55,477 bases of DNA from CAWGCE01 sp964480915 (GCA_964480915.1 CAYZRS010000035.1:1-55477); one strand, 5' to 3'; positions 16,320-25,093 are shown, numbered from the stretch's first letter. Program-made: numbers and translations. The notes: generated by a model not told the origin, from the letters alone.

Positions 16320-17705
16320 CTATCGCGGCTCGCCAACGGCCGCGGCAACCAAGTCGTAGTTGCTGGTTGCCACGATCTCGACCGGTACGATTTGGCCGGC
16401 AGCGAGTCCTGCACCCGTCACCCAGACGACACAGTCCACATCGGGCGCGTCGGCATGGCTGCGGGCGACCCAGGCGTCCGGCTGCCCATCCACAGGCTTG
16501 TCGAGAATGACTTCGATTTGGCGACCGACCTGCTGCTCATTCCAATCGAAGACGACCTCTTGCTGGACTTCCATCAGTCGGTTGCGACGATCTTCCTTCA
16601 CTTCTTCCGGCAGGTGTCCGGGCAAATTCCCGGATGGAGTCGACGCTTCATGTGAGTAGGTAAAGACGCCGGCCCGTTCGAACTTCTGCTCAGCGACAAA
16701 GTCGGCCAACTCTTGGAATTGTTCTTCGGTTTCGCCTGGGAACCCGGTAATGAACGTCGTTCGCATCGCCAAATTCGGAATACCGGCGCGCAGTTTGGCC
16801 AGGAGCGTCTCGGTTTCGTTTCGATTCACCTTGCGAGCCATCCTTTTCAGCATCGTATCGTTAATATGCTGTAGCGGCAGATCGATATAGGGAACGATCC
16901 GCTTGCTCGAGGCGATCTGCTCGATCAGGGCATCCGACAGGTACATCGGGTAGAAGTACATCAGCCGAATCCAGTCGAGCCCTTCGACCTGGTCAAGCTC
17001 CTTGAGCAATTCGACCAAGCGTGGCTCGCCATAGAGATCCATGCCGTAATAGGTCGTATCCTGGGCCACGATGATCAGTTCGCGAACTCCGGAAGCTGCC
17101 AGTTCCTTCGCTTCCAAAATGACCTCTTCGATCGGCTTCGTCGCGTGCTTGCCTCGCATTTGTGGGATCGCACAGAACGTGCAGAGCCGATCACAGCCTT
17201 CCGAAATTTTCAAATAGGCGAAGTGGTTTGGCGTGATGCGGAATCGCTGGCGATCCGAAAGCGCTTGCACCGGCGCCGGCTGGAAGACGGTCCGCTGTTC
17301 GACCATATCGCCAAGAATACGGTCGGCCACTTTGGTGATGTGTTCTCGGCCAAAAACGCCTACCAAGTGGTCGATTTCGGGACATTCGTCCAGCAGATCG
17401 GCCTGTTGACGTTCGGCCAAACAGCCGGAGACGATGAGCCCTTTGATGCGATCCTGTTTTTTCAGCTCGACCATCTCGTGAATTGCGGCATACGATTCGG
17501 TGCGAGCACGTTCGATGAAACCGCAAGTATTCACGACCACAAAGTCGGCTCCGTCGGGCTCTTCGACCAATTCGTAGCCGTCCAATTGCAGCAGCCCCAA
17601 CATCCGCTCGCTATCCACCAGATTTTTCGGGCACCCAAGGCTCACGAAGGCATAACTGCCTTTGGTTTCGTTCGAAGGCTTGGGTGTGGACACGGTTTGC
17701 GACAT
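16320..17705 (-). CDS. rimO: Ribosomal protein S12 methylthiotransferase
   Basis: 461 residues, full-length RimO. N-terminal UPF0004 domain with the three auxiliary-cluster cysteines C25 (SLGCPKN), C61 (NTCGF) and C95 (SGCLAER); radical-SAM CxxxCxxC cysteines C171, C175 and C178 (EGCDRLCTFCAIP); C-terminal TRAM domain from about 395. It adds a methylthio group to the conserved aspartate of ribosomal protein S12. SLGCPKN and FCAIPQMRGK distinguish it from the tRNA enzyme MiaB. Stands alone, divergent from the AP2-like gene. Confidence 0.96.
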   Translation of the reverse strand: MSQTVSTPKPSNETKGSYAFVSLGCPKNLVDSERMLGLLQLDGYELVEEPDGADFVVVNTCGFIERARTESYAAIHEMVELKKQDRIKGLIVSGCLAERQQADLLDECPEIDHLVGVFGREHITKVADRILGDMVEQRTVFQPAPVQALSDRQRFRITPNHFAYLKISEGCDRLCTFCAIPQMRGKHATKPIEEVILEAKELAASGVRELIIVAQDTTYYGMDLYGEPRLVELLKELDQVEGLDWIRLMYFYPMYLSDALIEQIASSKRIVPYIDLPLQHINDTMLKRMARKVNRNETETLLAKLRAGIPNLAMRTTFITGFPGETEEQFQELADFVAEQKFERAGVFTYSHEASTPSGNLPGHLPEEVKEDRRNRLMEVQQEVVFDWNEQQVGRQIEVILDKPVDGQPDAWVARSHADAPDVDCVVWVTGAGLAAGQIVPVEIVATSNYDLVAAAVGEPR

Positions 17706-18152
17706 GCTACGATTTTCCTAGATCCGGGAGCGACTGGGCACTGGCAGAAAAAGTCCTTGCCAAAAATCGGGGGATTGGAGTTTACGCTTGGAGATTCCCG
17801 CGTCGCACTAGGCCCCACAATTTGCCAAACCTCTGAATATCGGCCATTCAGCACAAAATCACAAGGTGCGCCGCGGGGAAAAGCGGCCATACTGGCTCGA
17901 AACTTGGCCCTACATCCCCGATAAGCGACCAACTGCGACTCCTGTTTTGCCTACGTATTTTCCGATTTTCGATCGGTTTGACAATATTGTCCGTCGAAAC
18001 GCTTGACGTTTATCAAACACTTGAACACGATGCTGTTTTGACGCTCCAGTCGCCTAGCCACTTTCGAGTTCGCTAGGCCATCGAATTCGGCGTGGTGGCC
18101 GCTCGATGACGACGGAGCCAATTCGTCAGTTTCGTTCGTGAGGGGATAATCG
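17706..18152. other. Intergenic with a 12-base palindrome
   Basis: Divergent promoter region between rimO and the AP2-like gene. A perfect palindrome GACAATATTGTC lies at 17980-17991, a few bases before a TTGACG hexamer (18003-18008) that could be a -35 box for the AP2-like gene; the matching -10 (CACGAT after 17 bases) is poor. The stretch is more AT-rich than its surroundings. Confidence 0.45.
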
Positions 18153-18533
18153 ATGTCAATTTCTTTGGCAGACCGTAATGGTTGTGAAGGGTATCAAGTT
18201 CGCGTGACGCGCAACGGCAAGTGCTATAGCAAGTTTTTCAAGAAGGTTCGTGGCGCCAAAAAAGCTGCGGTCGCTTACGAGAAAGAGCTGCTGGAAGAGC
18301 TCGGACCGCCGCAAACGCAGATCGGTGCTGTTCGCAGCAAACGCAAGAACCGAGGCCTTTGGGAAAGCGAATCGAACGGCATTCCTTATGTCTGTGCGAG
18401 CAGTCGTTACCCCAATGGATCGCCGAAGACGATCATGGTTTCGATCCGCAAGCATGGCAAAATGAAAGCCTTTCAGCTCGCTCGGAAGAAAAAGCAGGAA
18501 GCGGACAAGATTGCCTATTCGGACTGCATTTAG
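18153..18533 (+). CDS. Small AP2-like DNA-binding protein
   Basis: 126 basic residues. The first ~45 (GYQVRVTRNGKCYSKFFKKV then AKKAAVAYEKELLEELG) have the three-strand plus amphipathic-helix plan of AP2-like domains found in phage integrases, HNH endonucleases and, in number, in planctomycetes. A second, weaker copy seems to occupy about 72-120 (PYVCASSRYPNGSPKTIMVS, then LARKKKQEADKIA), so the protein may be a tandem of two modules with nothing else. Inferred role: sequence-specific DNA binding, possibly a regulator. Start ATG follows GAGGGGATAATCG. It is convergent with the unknown gene at 18544, with 10 bases between. Confidence 0.7.
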   Translation: MSISLADRNGCEGYQVRVTRNGKCYSKFFKKVRGAKKAAVAYEKELLEELGPPQTQIGAVRSKRKNRGLWESESNGIPYVCASSRYPNGSPKTIMVSIRKHGKMKAFQLARKKKQEADKIAYSDCI

Positions 18534-18543
18534 GGCAGGCGCG

Positions 18544-19434
18544 CTAGGCCGCATCGTGCAGTCGAAGCTGCCCGTCCAGCTGTAACAGCCGCGCTGCATG
18601 CCAAATGAGTTCATCCGCAGCGATCAGTTTTGGCACGGTCAAAACTGATCCGCAGGCGGTTGCTCGTTTGACATCCTGGGTACGCGGGAACGTCATCATC
18701 GCGATGAGAGGTGCTGGATTCGCGATCTGGACCGCGATCGGCAGTGGCGTGGGCGCATACCGTCCCGCTGCCGCTCCGTCCCAAAATGCACAGCCATACT
18801 GCGCGCGATCTTGGCCAGCCGAGGTGGGAATGACCGACCCCGCAGCGGGCGCTAAATAGGCCGTTTCTGCGCCACATCGGTTCAGCAATTCGATCGTCGG
18901 CGCTGCAAAATCGGGCGTCGCTGCGAACACGGCGACCTTGCCCGGCCAAATGATGTTGGGCAATGGCGATCTGATCAGCCATCTCTCTTCATCCGTCAAC
19001 GTCGTCGGCTGAGACCACCAAGGACATCGGCCGCGCTCGGCAGCGAGGAATCCATCTTCCAGCCGTGCACTGGCGTTGTACCAGAAGAGGCGAAACGTGT
19101 TTTCGAGCGGTTGACCGCTGCGCGTCTCTCCCTCGCAGTAGGTACCCATCACGCAGACGACCGGCGCCAAGGGATGCTGCCGGGAAACGGTCGCGATGGT
19201 GCGACGATCGAACTCACCCGCATACCTTTGCAGCAACACGATGAAATCGGGATGAGCCGAGCCCGCAACCGATTCGGGGCTGGCTGGGTTGATCGCTTCA
19301 CTGGCGGTCGGGAAGGCGATCACCTGGGCGTGTTGCTGCAGAACTTTAATCGCCGCACAAAATTCGGCCGGGTCGCAGCGGCCGACCAACCAGACGTTCC
19401 ATTTTTTGGCGTCGTTGTTCGAGTCTCGAGTCAT
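18544..19434 (-). CDS. Unknown protein coupled to the HTH-PTS IIA gene
   Basis: 296 residues, not recognised. The N-terminal ~110 residues alternate hydrophobic strands and helices (VWLVGRCDPAEFCAAIKVLQ, DFIVLLQRY, APVVCVMGTY) in a receiver-like or Rossmann-like order but without a clear phospho-acceptor set. A second alpha/beta part begins at about 165 (KVAVFAATPDFAAPTIELL). The start is set by ATGA: the first ATG overlaps the TGA of the upstream gene by four bases, so it is translationally coupled to the PTS-type protein. This argues for a shared regulatory or signalling task. The pairing is firm, the function is not. Confidence 0.7.
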   Translation of the reverse strand: MTRDSNNDAKKWNVWLVGRCDPAEFCAAIKVLQQHAQVIAFPTASEAINPASPESVAGSAHPDFIVLLQRYAGEFDRRTIATVSRQHPLAPVVCVMGTYCEGETRSGQPLENTFRLFWYNASARLEDGFLAAERGRCPWWSQPTTLTDEERWLIRSPLPNIIWPGKVAVFAATPDFAAPTIELLNRCGAETAYLAPAAGSVIPTSAGQDRAQYGCAFWDGAAAGRYAPTPLPIAVQIANPAPLIAMMTFPRTQDVKRATACGSVLTVPKLIAADELIWHAARLLQLDGQLRLHDAA

Positions 19435-20141
19435 TTCAGATTCGCTTCCGCTTCGCAAAGGGCGGTTCGCATATCGACAGCGTCTGCCGCTTCCCGCAAT
19501 TGATCTAACAGGCCCTCGGTCGCCAGCAGGCGACTTATCCTTGCCAAAATCCGCAAGTGCATTCGATCGTCGATGGAACCGATGAGCCAGAAGAGATCGG
19601 TCAACTGACGGCTACCGCCAAACGGAATCCCTTGACCGCATCGTCCGAATGCCAAGACCGGGCCGCCCAGAATCGACGGCAACGGACGGCGTGGGTGCAA
19701 CAGCGCGACGCCGTTGTCCATCGCCGTTGACTGCATGTCCTCCCGGGCGCGAATCGCTTCAGCCATCTTGTCGGCGTCCCATAGCAACCCGGTCATGGTT
19801 GCCAATTCGGCCATCGATGTGATGACCGAGCCTTTGGTTCGGGCTGGCAAGAGTGGCGAAATGAGTTCGACGCTCAGCAGCGACTCGATGGTCAACTCGA
19901 CCTCTTCATCTTCATGGACGGGCCGTTTCTCCATCGCGGTTTCGACCTGAGCCAGTTCGGCATCATCGAGCAGTCCGAGTCGCTTCTCCATCCAGTGATG
20001 AATCTCGGCCGGCGAGAACCGCCACTTGCCGCCGACTCGCCGCGCCGGCAACTTCCCTCGATTCGCCAACCGATCCACCTGCTGTGGATCAAGGTGCAAA
20101 TAGGCGGCCAACGATGCTACGTCAAAATCTTCATGTTGCAT
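19431..20141 (-). CDS. HTH domain fused to PTS EIIA-like domain
   Basis: 236 residues. Residues 5-52 form an excisionase/MerR-type helix-turn-helix (LAAYLHLDPQQVDRLANRG, then GGKWRFSPAEIHHWM). From about 85 there is an EIIA domain of the nitrogen/fructose class; the phosphorylatable histidine is probably H149 in GVALLHPRRPLP, where the family has PHxR. Such proteins take phosphate from HPr or NPr and here could report it directly to DNA. No other PTS component is in the window. Start: the ATG at 20141; a longer frame to 20279 has no family-like residues. Coupled by ATGA to the next gene. Confidence 0.8.
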   Translation of the reverse strand: MQHEDFDVASLAAYLHLDPQQVDRLANRGKLPARRVGGKWRFSPAEIHHWMEKRLGLLDDAELAQVETAMEKRPVHEDEEVELTIESLLSVELISPLLPARTKGSVITSMAELATMTGLLWDADKMAEAIRAREDMQSTAMDNGVALLHPRRPLPSILGGPVLAFGRCGQGIPFGGSRQLTDLFWLIGSIDDRMHLRILARISRLLATEGLLDQLREAADAVDMRTALCEAEANLK

Positions 20142-20416
20142 GATGATCAAATGATAGACCTTACCCGCTTCCAACAACAGGCAAGCACGAAACCGACACG
20201 TCGCGATCGCGCCCGCTGCAGGACGCCAGCAAATGCCAGCACCGCTGCCAAAAGATCTCGCCTTGACGGAAATCAGCAAATCACAAGAATCCCCTGCATC
20301 GAACGGACGTCGACCCAGACAGAAGTTCGTGTTCGCTCGCCATGCAATCGAAACAAGGACGTTTCTTCTGGGGCCGCGAACGACTGAGGCGTGTTTTGGG
20401 CAGGGAGGCCCTACGC

Positions 20417-21916
20417 ATGCGAACTACGATGACAAAGCCAGTTGGCATTGACCTTCGGGAAGTGCTCAACGGCTGTGAATTTTTCGGTGGCGACCCGCAG
20501 CCCGTCACTTCTTGCTGCGGTGATTCCCGTCAGGTCAAACCTGGCGATCTCTTCACCGCCTTGCTGGGAAAAGACCATGACGGCCACGACTACGCTCGCG
20601 AAGCGGTCGAGCGTGGTGCATCTGCTGTATTGGCGGAACGGCCGATGCCGATCGGTGTCCCCACCTGCATCGTGGAAGACACCCGGCAAGCCTACGGACG
20701 CATTTGCCACGCCTTAGCCGGCAATCCGACGCAGACCATGCAGGTCGCTGGCGTTACCGGGACCTATGGCAAGACGACGACCAGCCTGCTGCTGGCCGCC
20801 ATTTTGGAAGCGAATCAACATTCGGTCGGCATCCTGTCTTCGATGGGATACTGCGATGGTGACCGAGTCAACACGGACGTGATGACGACACCGACCAGTC
20901 CTGAGCTGGCTCGCTGGCTATGTGCTGCCCAAAGCAACGGCTGTGATCACGCGGTTGTCGAAGCGTCGTCCGAGGGTTTGGCCGAGCATCGCTTGGCCGG
21001 TACCGAACTTGATCTGGCGATCATTACCAATATCCGGAAGGCCCACCTCGACAAACACGGGTCGGTGCTCAACTACCGACGGATCAAAGCGAGACTCACC
21101 GAGCATTTGAAGTCGACCGGTGTGGCGGTCATGAACGCCGACGACCCGGTCAGTCAATCTTTCCTGACAAAAGTCAAGCGTCCGCTGATCACCTTTGGCA
21201 TGCATTCGGCGGCCGAAGTGACGGCGAGCGTCTTGGAATCTCACCATGGCCAGCAGACGATTCTGCTGACCGCCGGCAGTGATTCGATTCCGGTGCAAAC
21301 GCGGATCATTGGGACACAGCACGTTTATAATTGCCTGGCGGCAGCCGCCGCGGGGCTTGTCTGGGGCTTCGATTTAACAACGATCGCCAAAGGCTTGGAA
21401 ACGGTCGATTTACTGCCTGGAAGGATGGAGTGCCAATCGAGCCTGCAATCGTTCGCAACCTACATCGATACCGGCGTGACCTCCGACTCATTGGCAGCGA
21501 CATTACAATCGCTTCGCCGCGTGACACCAGGTCGACTGATGTGCGTTTTCAGTGCACCGTATCAAGGCGATAGCCTCGACCGTCCACTCTTAGGACGCGT
21601 TGTCGAAAAGTATGCCGACTATGGCGTGATCACACGCAGTGACCCGCGGGATGAGAAACCGTTGGAAACGGCTCACGATATTTTGGATGGCTACGATCGC
21701 CCGTCGCAGGCTCACCTGCTACCGGATCGTGCAAGAGCCATCGGTTGGACATTGTCAGAGGCGCAGGAGGGCGACACGGTACTGATTGCAGGTCGTGGCA
21801 ATGAACAATTTGAATTGGAAGGTGGTGAGCAAGCTGTGCTCGACGACCGGCAGATCACTCGTTTCTTCTTGGATGAACTGGACAAGAAAGAGGAATCCAA
21901 GCGACGCGTCGCCTGA
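20417..21916 (+). CDS. Divergent MurE-like Mur ligase
   Basis: 499 residues with the three-domain Mur ligase plan: N-terminal substrate domain (DSRQVKPGDLFTALLGKDHD), ATP loop GTYGKTTT 115-122, TTP 157-159, EASSEGLAEHRL from 182, THIRKAHLD-type strand (NIRKAHLDKHG) and K224 where MurE has its carbamylated lysine. Several signature residues differ from real MurE: GTNGKT is GTYGKT, EASSHAL is EASSEGL, the substrate motif DNPR is SDPR (408-411), and GKGHE is GRGNE. The likely role is an ATP-dependent amide ligase related to MurE, possibly with altered substrate rather than UDP-MurNAc-dipeptide:mDAP. Start fixed by GGGAGG eight bases before the ATG. Paired with the next gene. Confidence 0.85.
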   Translation: MRTTMTKPVGIDLREVLNGCEFFGGDPQPVTSCCGDSRQVKPGDLFTALLGKDHDGHDYAREAVERGASAVLAERPMPIGVPTCIVEDTRQAYGRICHALAGNPTQTMQVAGVTGTYGKTTTSLLLAAILEANQHSVGILSSMGYCDGDRVNTDVMTTPTSPELARWLCAAQSNGCDHAVVEASSEGLAEHRLAGTELDLAIITNIRKAHLDKHGSVLNYRRIKARLTEHLKSTGVAVMNADDPVSQSFLTKVKRPLITFGMHSAAEVTASVLESHHGQQTILLTAGSDSIPVQTRIIGTQHVYNCLAAAAAGLVWGFDLTTIAKGLETVDLLPGRMECQSSLQSFATYIDTGVTSDSLAATLQSLRRVTPGRLMCVFSAPYQGDSLDRPLLGRVVEKYADYGVITRSDPRDEKPLETAHDILDGYDRPSQAHLLPDRARAIGWTLSEAQEGDTVLIAGRGNEQFELEGGEQAVLDDRQITRFFLDELDKKEESKRRVA

Positions 21917-21987
21917 AACCGATAAACAGACCATTCGCCCCCAACTCATCCGAACAGCATCCGCGACTTTTTGGAAAGATTCTTCCC

Positions 21988-22848
21988 ATGCTAGACATCT
22001 CCATACGAGAACTGAACGAAATCATCAGCGGCCAGCTACAGTTTGGCTCGATGCCTCCGCTCGGCGGCGCTCTGGAAATGATCCGAAACGTGATTCCTCA
22101 AGACGCGACGATCCAAGATCGTGATGTGGTCGTCTTTGAAAATGTTGACGATCAGAAGAACGATTTTTTTGCCGAAGCGGCGTATGCCAAAGGGGCCATT
22201 GGCGTCATTGCGAACCGCATGGTGACGCCTTGGGACGGCTGTTTTTGCATTCGCATACCACAAGTCAAGACAGGCCTGATTCGCCTGGCTGACTGGTGCT
22301 ACCGGCGCTTTCCCGGCGTTCGCGTGGCCATCGTGTCCAAGACGGGCGATACGTCGGTTGCTGATCAAATTCGCCAAGAGTCGCTGAACTTGAGCACCCC
22401 CTTAGCCGAGCCTTTGCCTTGGCAGCTGATCGATCTGCACACCGAAGATTCGCACGCCGTCGTCAACTTCACGTTGGGAGGAACGTGCCGCGAGTCGCTC
22501 GACATCTGCGAACCGGACGTGATCGTGTTCTCTGATCGAAACGAAGAGAACGACGAACAGACGAGCAAATTGGCCACCAAGATGATCAAGTCGATCAACA
22601 GGAACGGGACGGTCATCTTGCCGTACCACGACGAAGAGATCTGGCAACTTGCTTCGCAGCGGGGTTCAGAGATTCTCGTGATCAATGATGGCCCGCGTTT
22701 GGATGGCGATACGCAATCGCAGCAATTGGCCCAACGCACGATGGTCAACATCCAGCAACGTTTGGAAGCGATTGCCCAAGCGGAGAAAGAACGTCAAATC
22801 AAAGCCGAGCTCGCACGAGCGAAAGCACAAGAACGAAAGCGAGCCTAA
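21988..22848 (+). CDS. MurF-like protein lacking the ATP loop
   Basis: 286 residues. The N-terminus matches the MurF/MurE substrate-binding domain (ISIRELNEIISGQLQFG, then a DVVVFENVDDQKNDFFAEAA / AKGAIGVIANR pattern). At 114-123, where MurF has ITGSNGKTTT, it reads AIVSKTGDTS: the invariant GKT is lost. The central domain is shortened and the C-terminal ligase domain is missing, replaced by a charged helix (about 240-286). So it cannot be a Mur ligase by itself. It lies 71 bases after the MurE-like gene, same strand, and may be its regulatory or substrate-presenting partner. Confidence 0.75.
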   Translation: MLDISIRELNEIISGQLQFGSMPPLGGALEMIRNVIPQDATIQDRDVVVFENVDDQKNDFFAEAAYAKGAIGVIANRMVTPWDGCFCIRIPQVKTGLIRLADWCYRRFPGVRVAIVSKTGDTSVADQIRQESLNLSTPLAEPLPWQLIDLHTEDSHAVVNFTLGGTCRESLDICEPDVIVFSDRNEENDEQTSKLATKMIKSINRNGTVILPYHDEEIWQLASQRGSEILVINDGPRLDGDTQSQQLAQRTMVNIQQRLEAIAQAEKERQIKAELARAKAQERKRA

Positions 22849-22920
22849 TCGCTTTGCTGCGGCCACCAGCAATCGGCCTCAGATTATCACCCACAACAAC
22901 AGACCCAACTTAAGGAACTA

Positions 22921-23147
22921 TTGTCGGCTCTGCCGTTAGTATGCCTAGTTTGCGGGAACCGGGCATATCCCTCCCTCCTGGGGAATTGAAGCAACGTAAT
23001 TTGTCGGACTCAGCGATTTCTGGGTCAATCGCTCCGGCAAAATGCTTCGCGGTGGAGCTCGATACTGGGCGCCGGGGCAGCTTGACTGCTCCGGCAGCCC
23101 AGGGAACAAGAACGGACCGGGTCGCAAGCGACCTGGTCCGTTTTTTT
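22921..23147 (+). ncRNA. Candidate structured non-coding RNA
   Basis: No open frame, but four consecutive stem-loops in about 230 bases: TATGCC/GGCATA at 22940-22967 with an inner GTT/AAC; AGCGATT/AATCGCT, perfect 7 bp, at 23012-23033; a 16-bp stem CTGGGC+GCCGGGGCAG paired with CTGCTCCGGC+GCCCAG, one bulge, loop CTTGA, at 23065-23102; and a terminator hairpin with T7 at 23112-23147. This density is far beyond the rest of the window. It may be a free small RNA or a leader with attenuator for the metzincin gene that starts at 23327. I recognise no Rfam class; a 6S-like RNA is conceivable. Confidence 0.55.
23112..23147 (+). terminator. Intrinsic terminator ending the structured region
   Basis: Stem ACGGACCGGGTCG / CGACCTGGTCCGT (13 bp, one G-T pair) with a CAAG-type loop and seven T. 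It is 264 bases past the MurF-like stop, so it more likely ends the structured RNA. Confidence 0.9.
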
Positions 23148-23326
23148 GTTGGCTGAGTCACATTTGGGCTCTTTTGAGCCACAAACCGCCGATTCGAAGA
23201 CGAATGCCCCGTTTTTGTGCAGTTCTTTCGTTGCCGAAAACGACACCCCACATTATCCTGGAACATTAGGAACAGACGCTCCAAAGCGCATCGTTCATAC
23301 ACCACACATGGGGATGGGTAAGCTCA

Positions 23327-24952
23327 ATGAAGAGATCAACACAAGTTCTTGCGACACTCGTCGTGCTCGCGTCCGTGGCAATTCCTGCCGACGCATTTCA
23401 ATTTGGTAACCGCTGGGCTCGAACCGCCGTAAGTGGTGCCGGCCTTACGCAAGGCGACCCAACGACGGTCACCTGGGGCTTTGTCCCGGATGGCACGAAC
23501 ATCGCCAGTTTAGGCACAAGCGATTTGATTTCCCGCCTCGACTCTTGGATTGGAGCGGGACCAGGTGGTTCTGACCTGACTCAACGTCCATGGTTTGACC
23601 TTTACGAACAATCGTTCAATCGCTTCGCCGAAGTTTCTGGCCTTTCTTATCAATATGAAGCGGCTGACGATGGTGTGACGCAGGGCTCCAATGCCAATGC
23701 TGGCTTCGTCGGTGTGCGAGCCGACGTTCGCATTGCTGGTGACTTCATCGATGGTCCCAGCAACACACTCGCCTTCAACAACTTCCCCCAAAACGGCGAC
23801 ATGACGTTTGACACTGGAGACGGCGGGGCCTACAGCAACGGCGCGAACAACTTTCGTTTTTTGCGAAACACCATCATGCACGAGCATGGTCACGGATTGG
23901 GTTACTTCCACGTCGAATCGGCAACGGCCCGCTTCTTGATGGAGCCTTTCCTACAAACCAATTTTGATGGTCCACAGTTTGACGAAATCTTGGGGTTGCA
24001 CCGAGGTTACGGCGATGTGAATGAAAAGAGCAACGGTGGAGCCGGCAACGACATCGCTGCAAATGCGACCGATTTTGGCGTCCTTCCCATCAACGGTTCC
24101 ATGACTATCGGTACGGATGCAAACAATGTCATCGTCGCCCCTAGCGAAACCGACTTTGTCAGTATCGACGACAATAGCGATACCGATTTCTACTCATTCA
24201 CCGTCAACAGTGCTTCGGAACTAGACATTGTCTTGACGCCGATGGGGCCTTCCTACTTCCAGGGTCCTCAAGGTGGTTCGCAAGCAAACTACGTCACGAG
24301 AGAGTTCAGCGATCTCTCGCTGGCACTCATCGACACGAATGGTTCCACCGTGCTTGACCTGCAGAACGCTGGTGGGACCGGTGACAACGAGTCGATCCTC
24401 GACTTCAACGTGAACCCGGGCGAGTACTTCGTCCGAATCACGGGAGCCGCGAATAACGTCCAAATGTATCAACTCCAAGTCTCTGTCGACTCGGGTATCG
24501 CGATTGAACCGGGCGACTTTAACGCGGATGGTATCTTCGATTGTGCCGATGTCGACGCACTGGTCGGCAGCATTGTTATCGGTGACAACAACGAAGAGTT
24601 CGACCTCACCGGTGAGGGCGTCGTCAACGGTGGCGACTTGGACGTATGGCTCCAACTAGCGGGTGCCGCCAACCTGGCCTCGGGTAATGCCTACCTAGAG
24701 GGAGACGCCAACCTGGACGGTACCGTCGATGGTGGCGACTTCGTGATCTGGAATGCGAACAAGTTCACTTCATCGTCTGCTTGGTGTGACGGTGACTTTA
24801 ACCATGACGGTTCCGTCGATGGTGGTGACTTTGTTCTTTGGAATGCGAACAAATTCCAGACTGCCGATGGAGTCTCCGCGGTCCCCGAACCGGCCAGCTG
24901 GTTGTTCAGCCTGATGGCCGTGGCAGCCCTCGGATTCGGTCGCCGTCGATAG
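23327..24952 (+). CDS. Secreted metzincin-type metallopeptidase with PEP-CTERM tag
   Basis: 541 residues. Signal peptide (VLATLVVLASVAIPADAF); matrixin-like catalytic domain with the full zinc motif HEHGHGLGYFH at about 186-196 and a following methionine (FLMEPF) that may be the Met-turn; a PPC-like beta domain (FVSIDDNSDTDFYSFTV, about 280-385); three dockerin-like calcium loops from about 400 (GDFNADGIFDCADVD, GDANLDGTVDGGDF, GDFNHDGSVDGGDF); and VPEPASWLFSLMAVAALGFG plus RRR as PEP-CTERM signal. Expected to be an extracellular or surface-tethered, calcium-dependent protease. The dockerin-like region may stabilise the fold rather than bind cohesins. It lies downstream of the structured RNA. 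Confidence 0.92.
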   Translation: MKRSTQVLATLVVLASVAIPADAFQFGNRWARTAVSGAGLTQGDPTTVTWGFVPDGTNIASLGTSDLISRLDSWIGAGPGGSDLTQRPWFDLYEQSFNRFAEVSGLSYQYEAADDGVTQGSNANAGFVGVRADVRIAGDFIDGPSNTLAFNNFPQNGDMTFDTGDGGAYSNGANNFRFLRNTIMHEHGHGLGYFHVESATARFLMEPFLQTNFDGPQFDEILGLHRGYGDVNEKSNGGAGNDIAANATDFGVLPINGSMTIGTDANNVIVAPSETDFVSIDDNSDTDFYSFTVNSASELDIVLTPMGPSYFQGPQGGSQANYVTREFSDLSLALIDTNGSTVLDLQNAGGTGDNESILDFNVNPGEYFVRITGAANNVQMYQLQVSVDSGIAIEPGDFNADGIFDCADVDALVGSIVIGDNNEEFDLTGEGVVNGGDLDVWLQLAGAANLASGNAYLEGDANLDGTVDGGDFVIWNANKFTSSSAWCDGDFNHDGSVDGGDFVLWNANKFQTADGVSAVPEPASWLFSLMAVAALGFGRRR

Positions 24953-24978
24953 TTCGGCTAATCGAGAACAAAAAAACA

Positions 24979-25009
24979 AACGCCCGCAGTTCGCTGCGGG
25001 CGTTTTTTT
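24979..25009 (+). terminator. Bidirectional terminator
   Basis: Perfect stem AACGCCCGCAG / CTGCGGGCGTT around TTCG, followed by seven T on the plus strand and preceded by A-runs, so it serves both the metzincin gene and the convergent VKOR gene. Confidence 0.92.
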
Positions 25010-25093
25010 CATACCGTTGCTAGGTCTGTTCTGCGGAAGCCGGCACCCTGGATGTGGCTTCCCGATGTCAGCCTGGTCTCGGCGAAAGCCGCC

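Noticed and set aside
22921..23111. Identification as 6S RNA, SRP RNA, tmRNA or RNase P RNA
   Set aside because: None of the conserved cores of SRP, tmRNA or RNase P are present; 6S cannot be ruled in by eye, so it stays unclassified.
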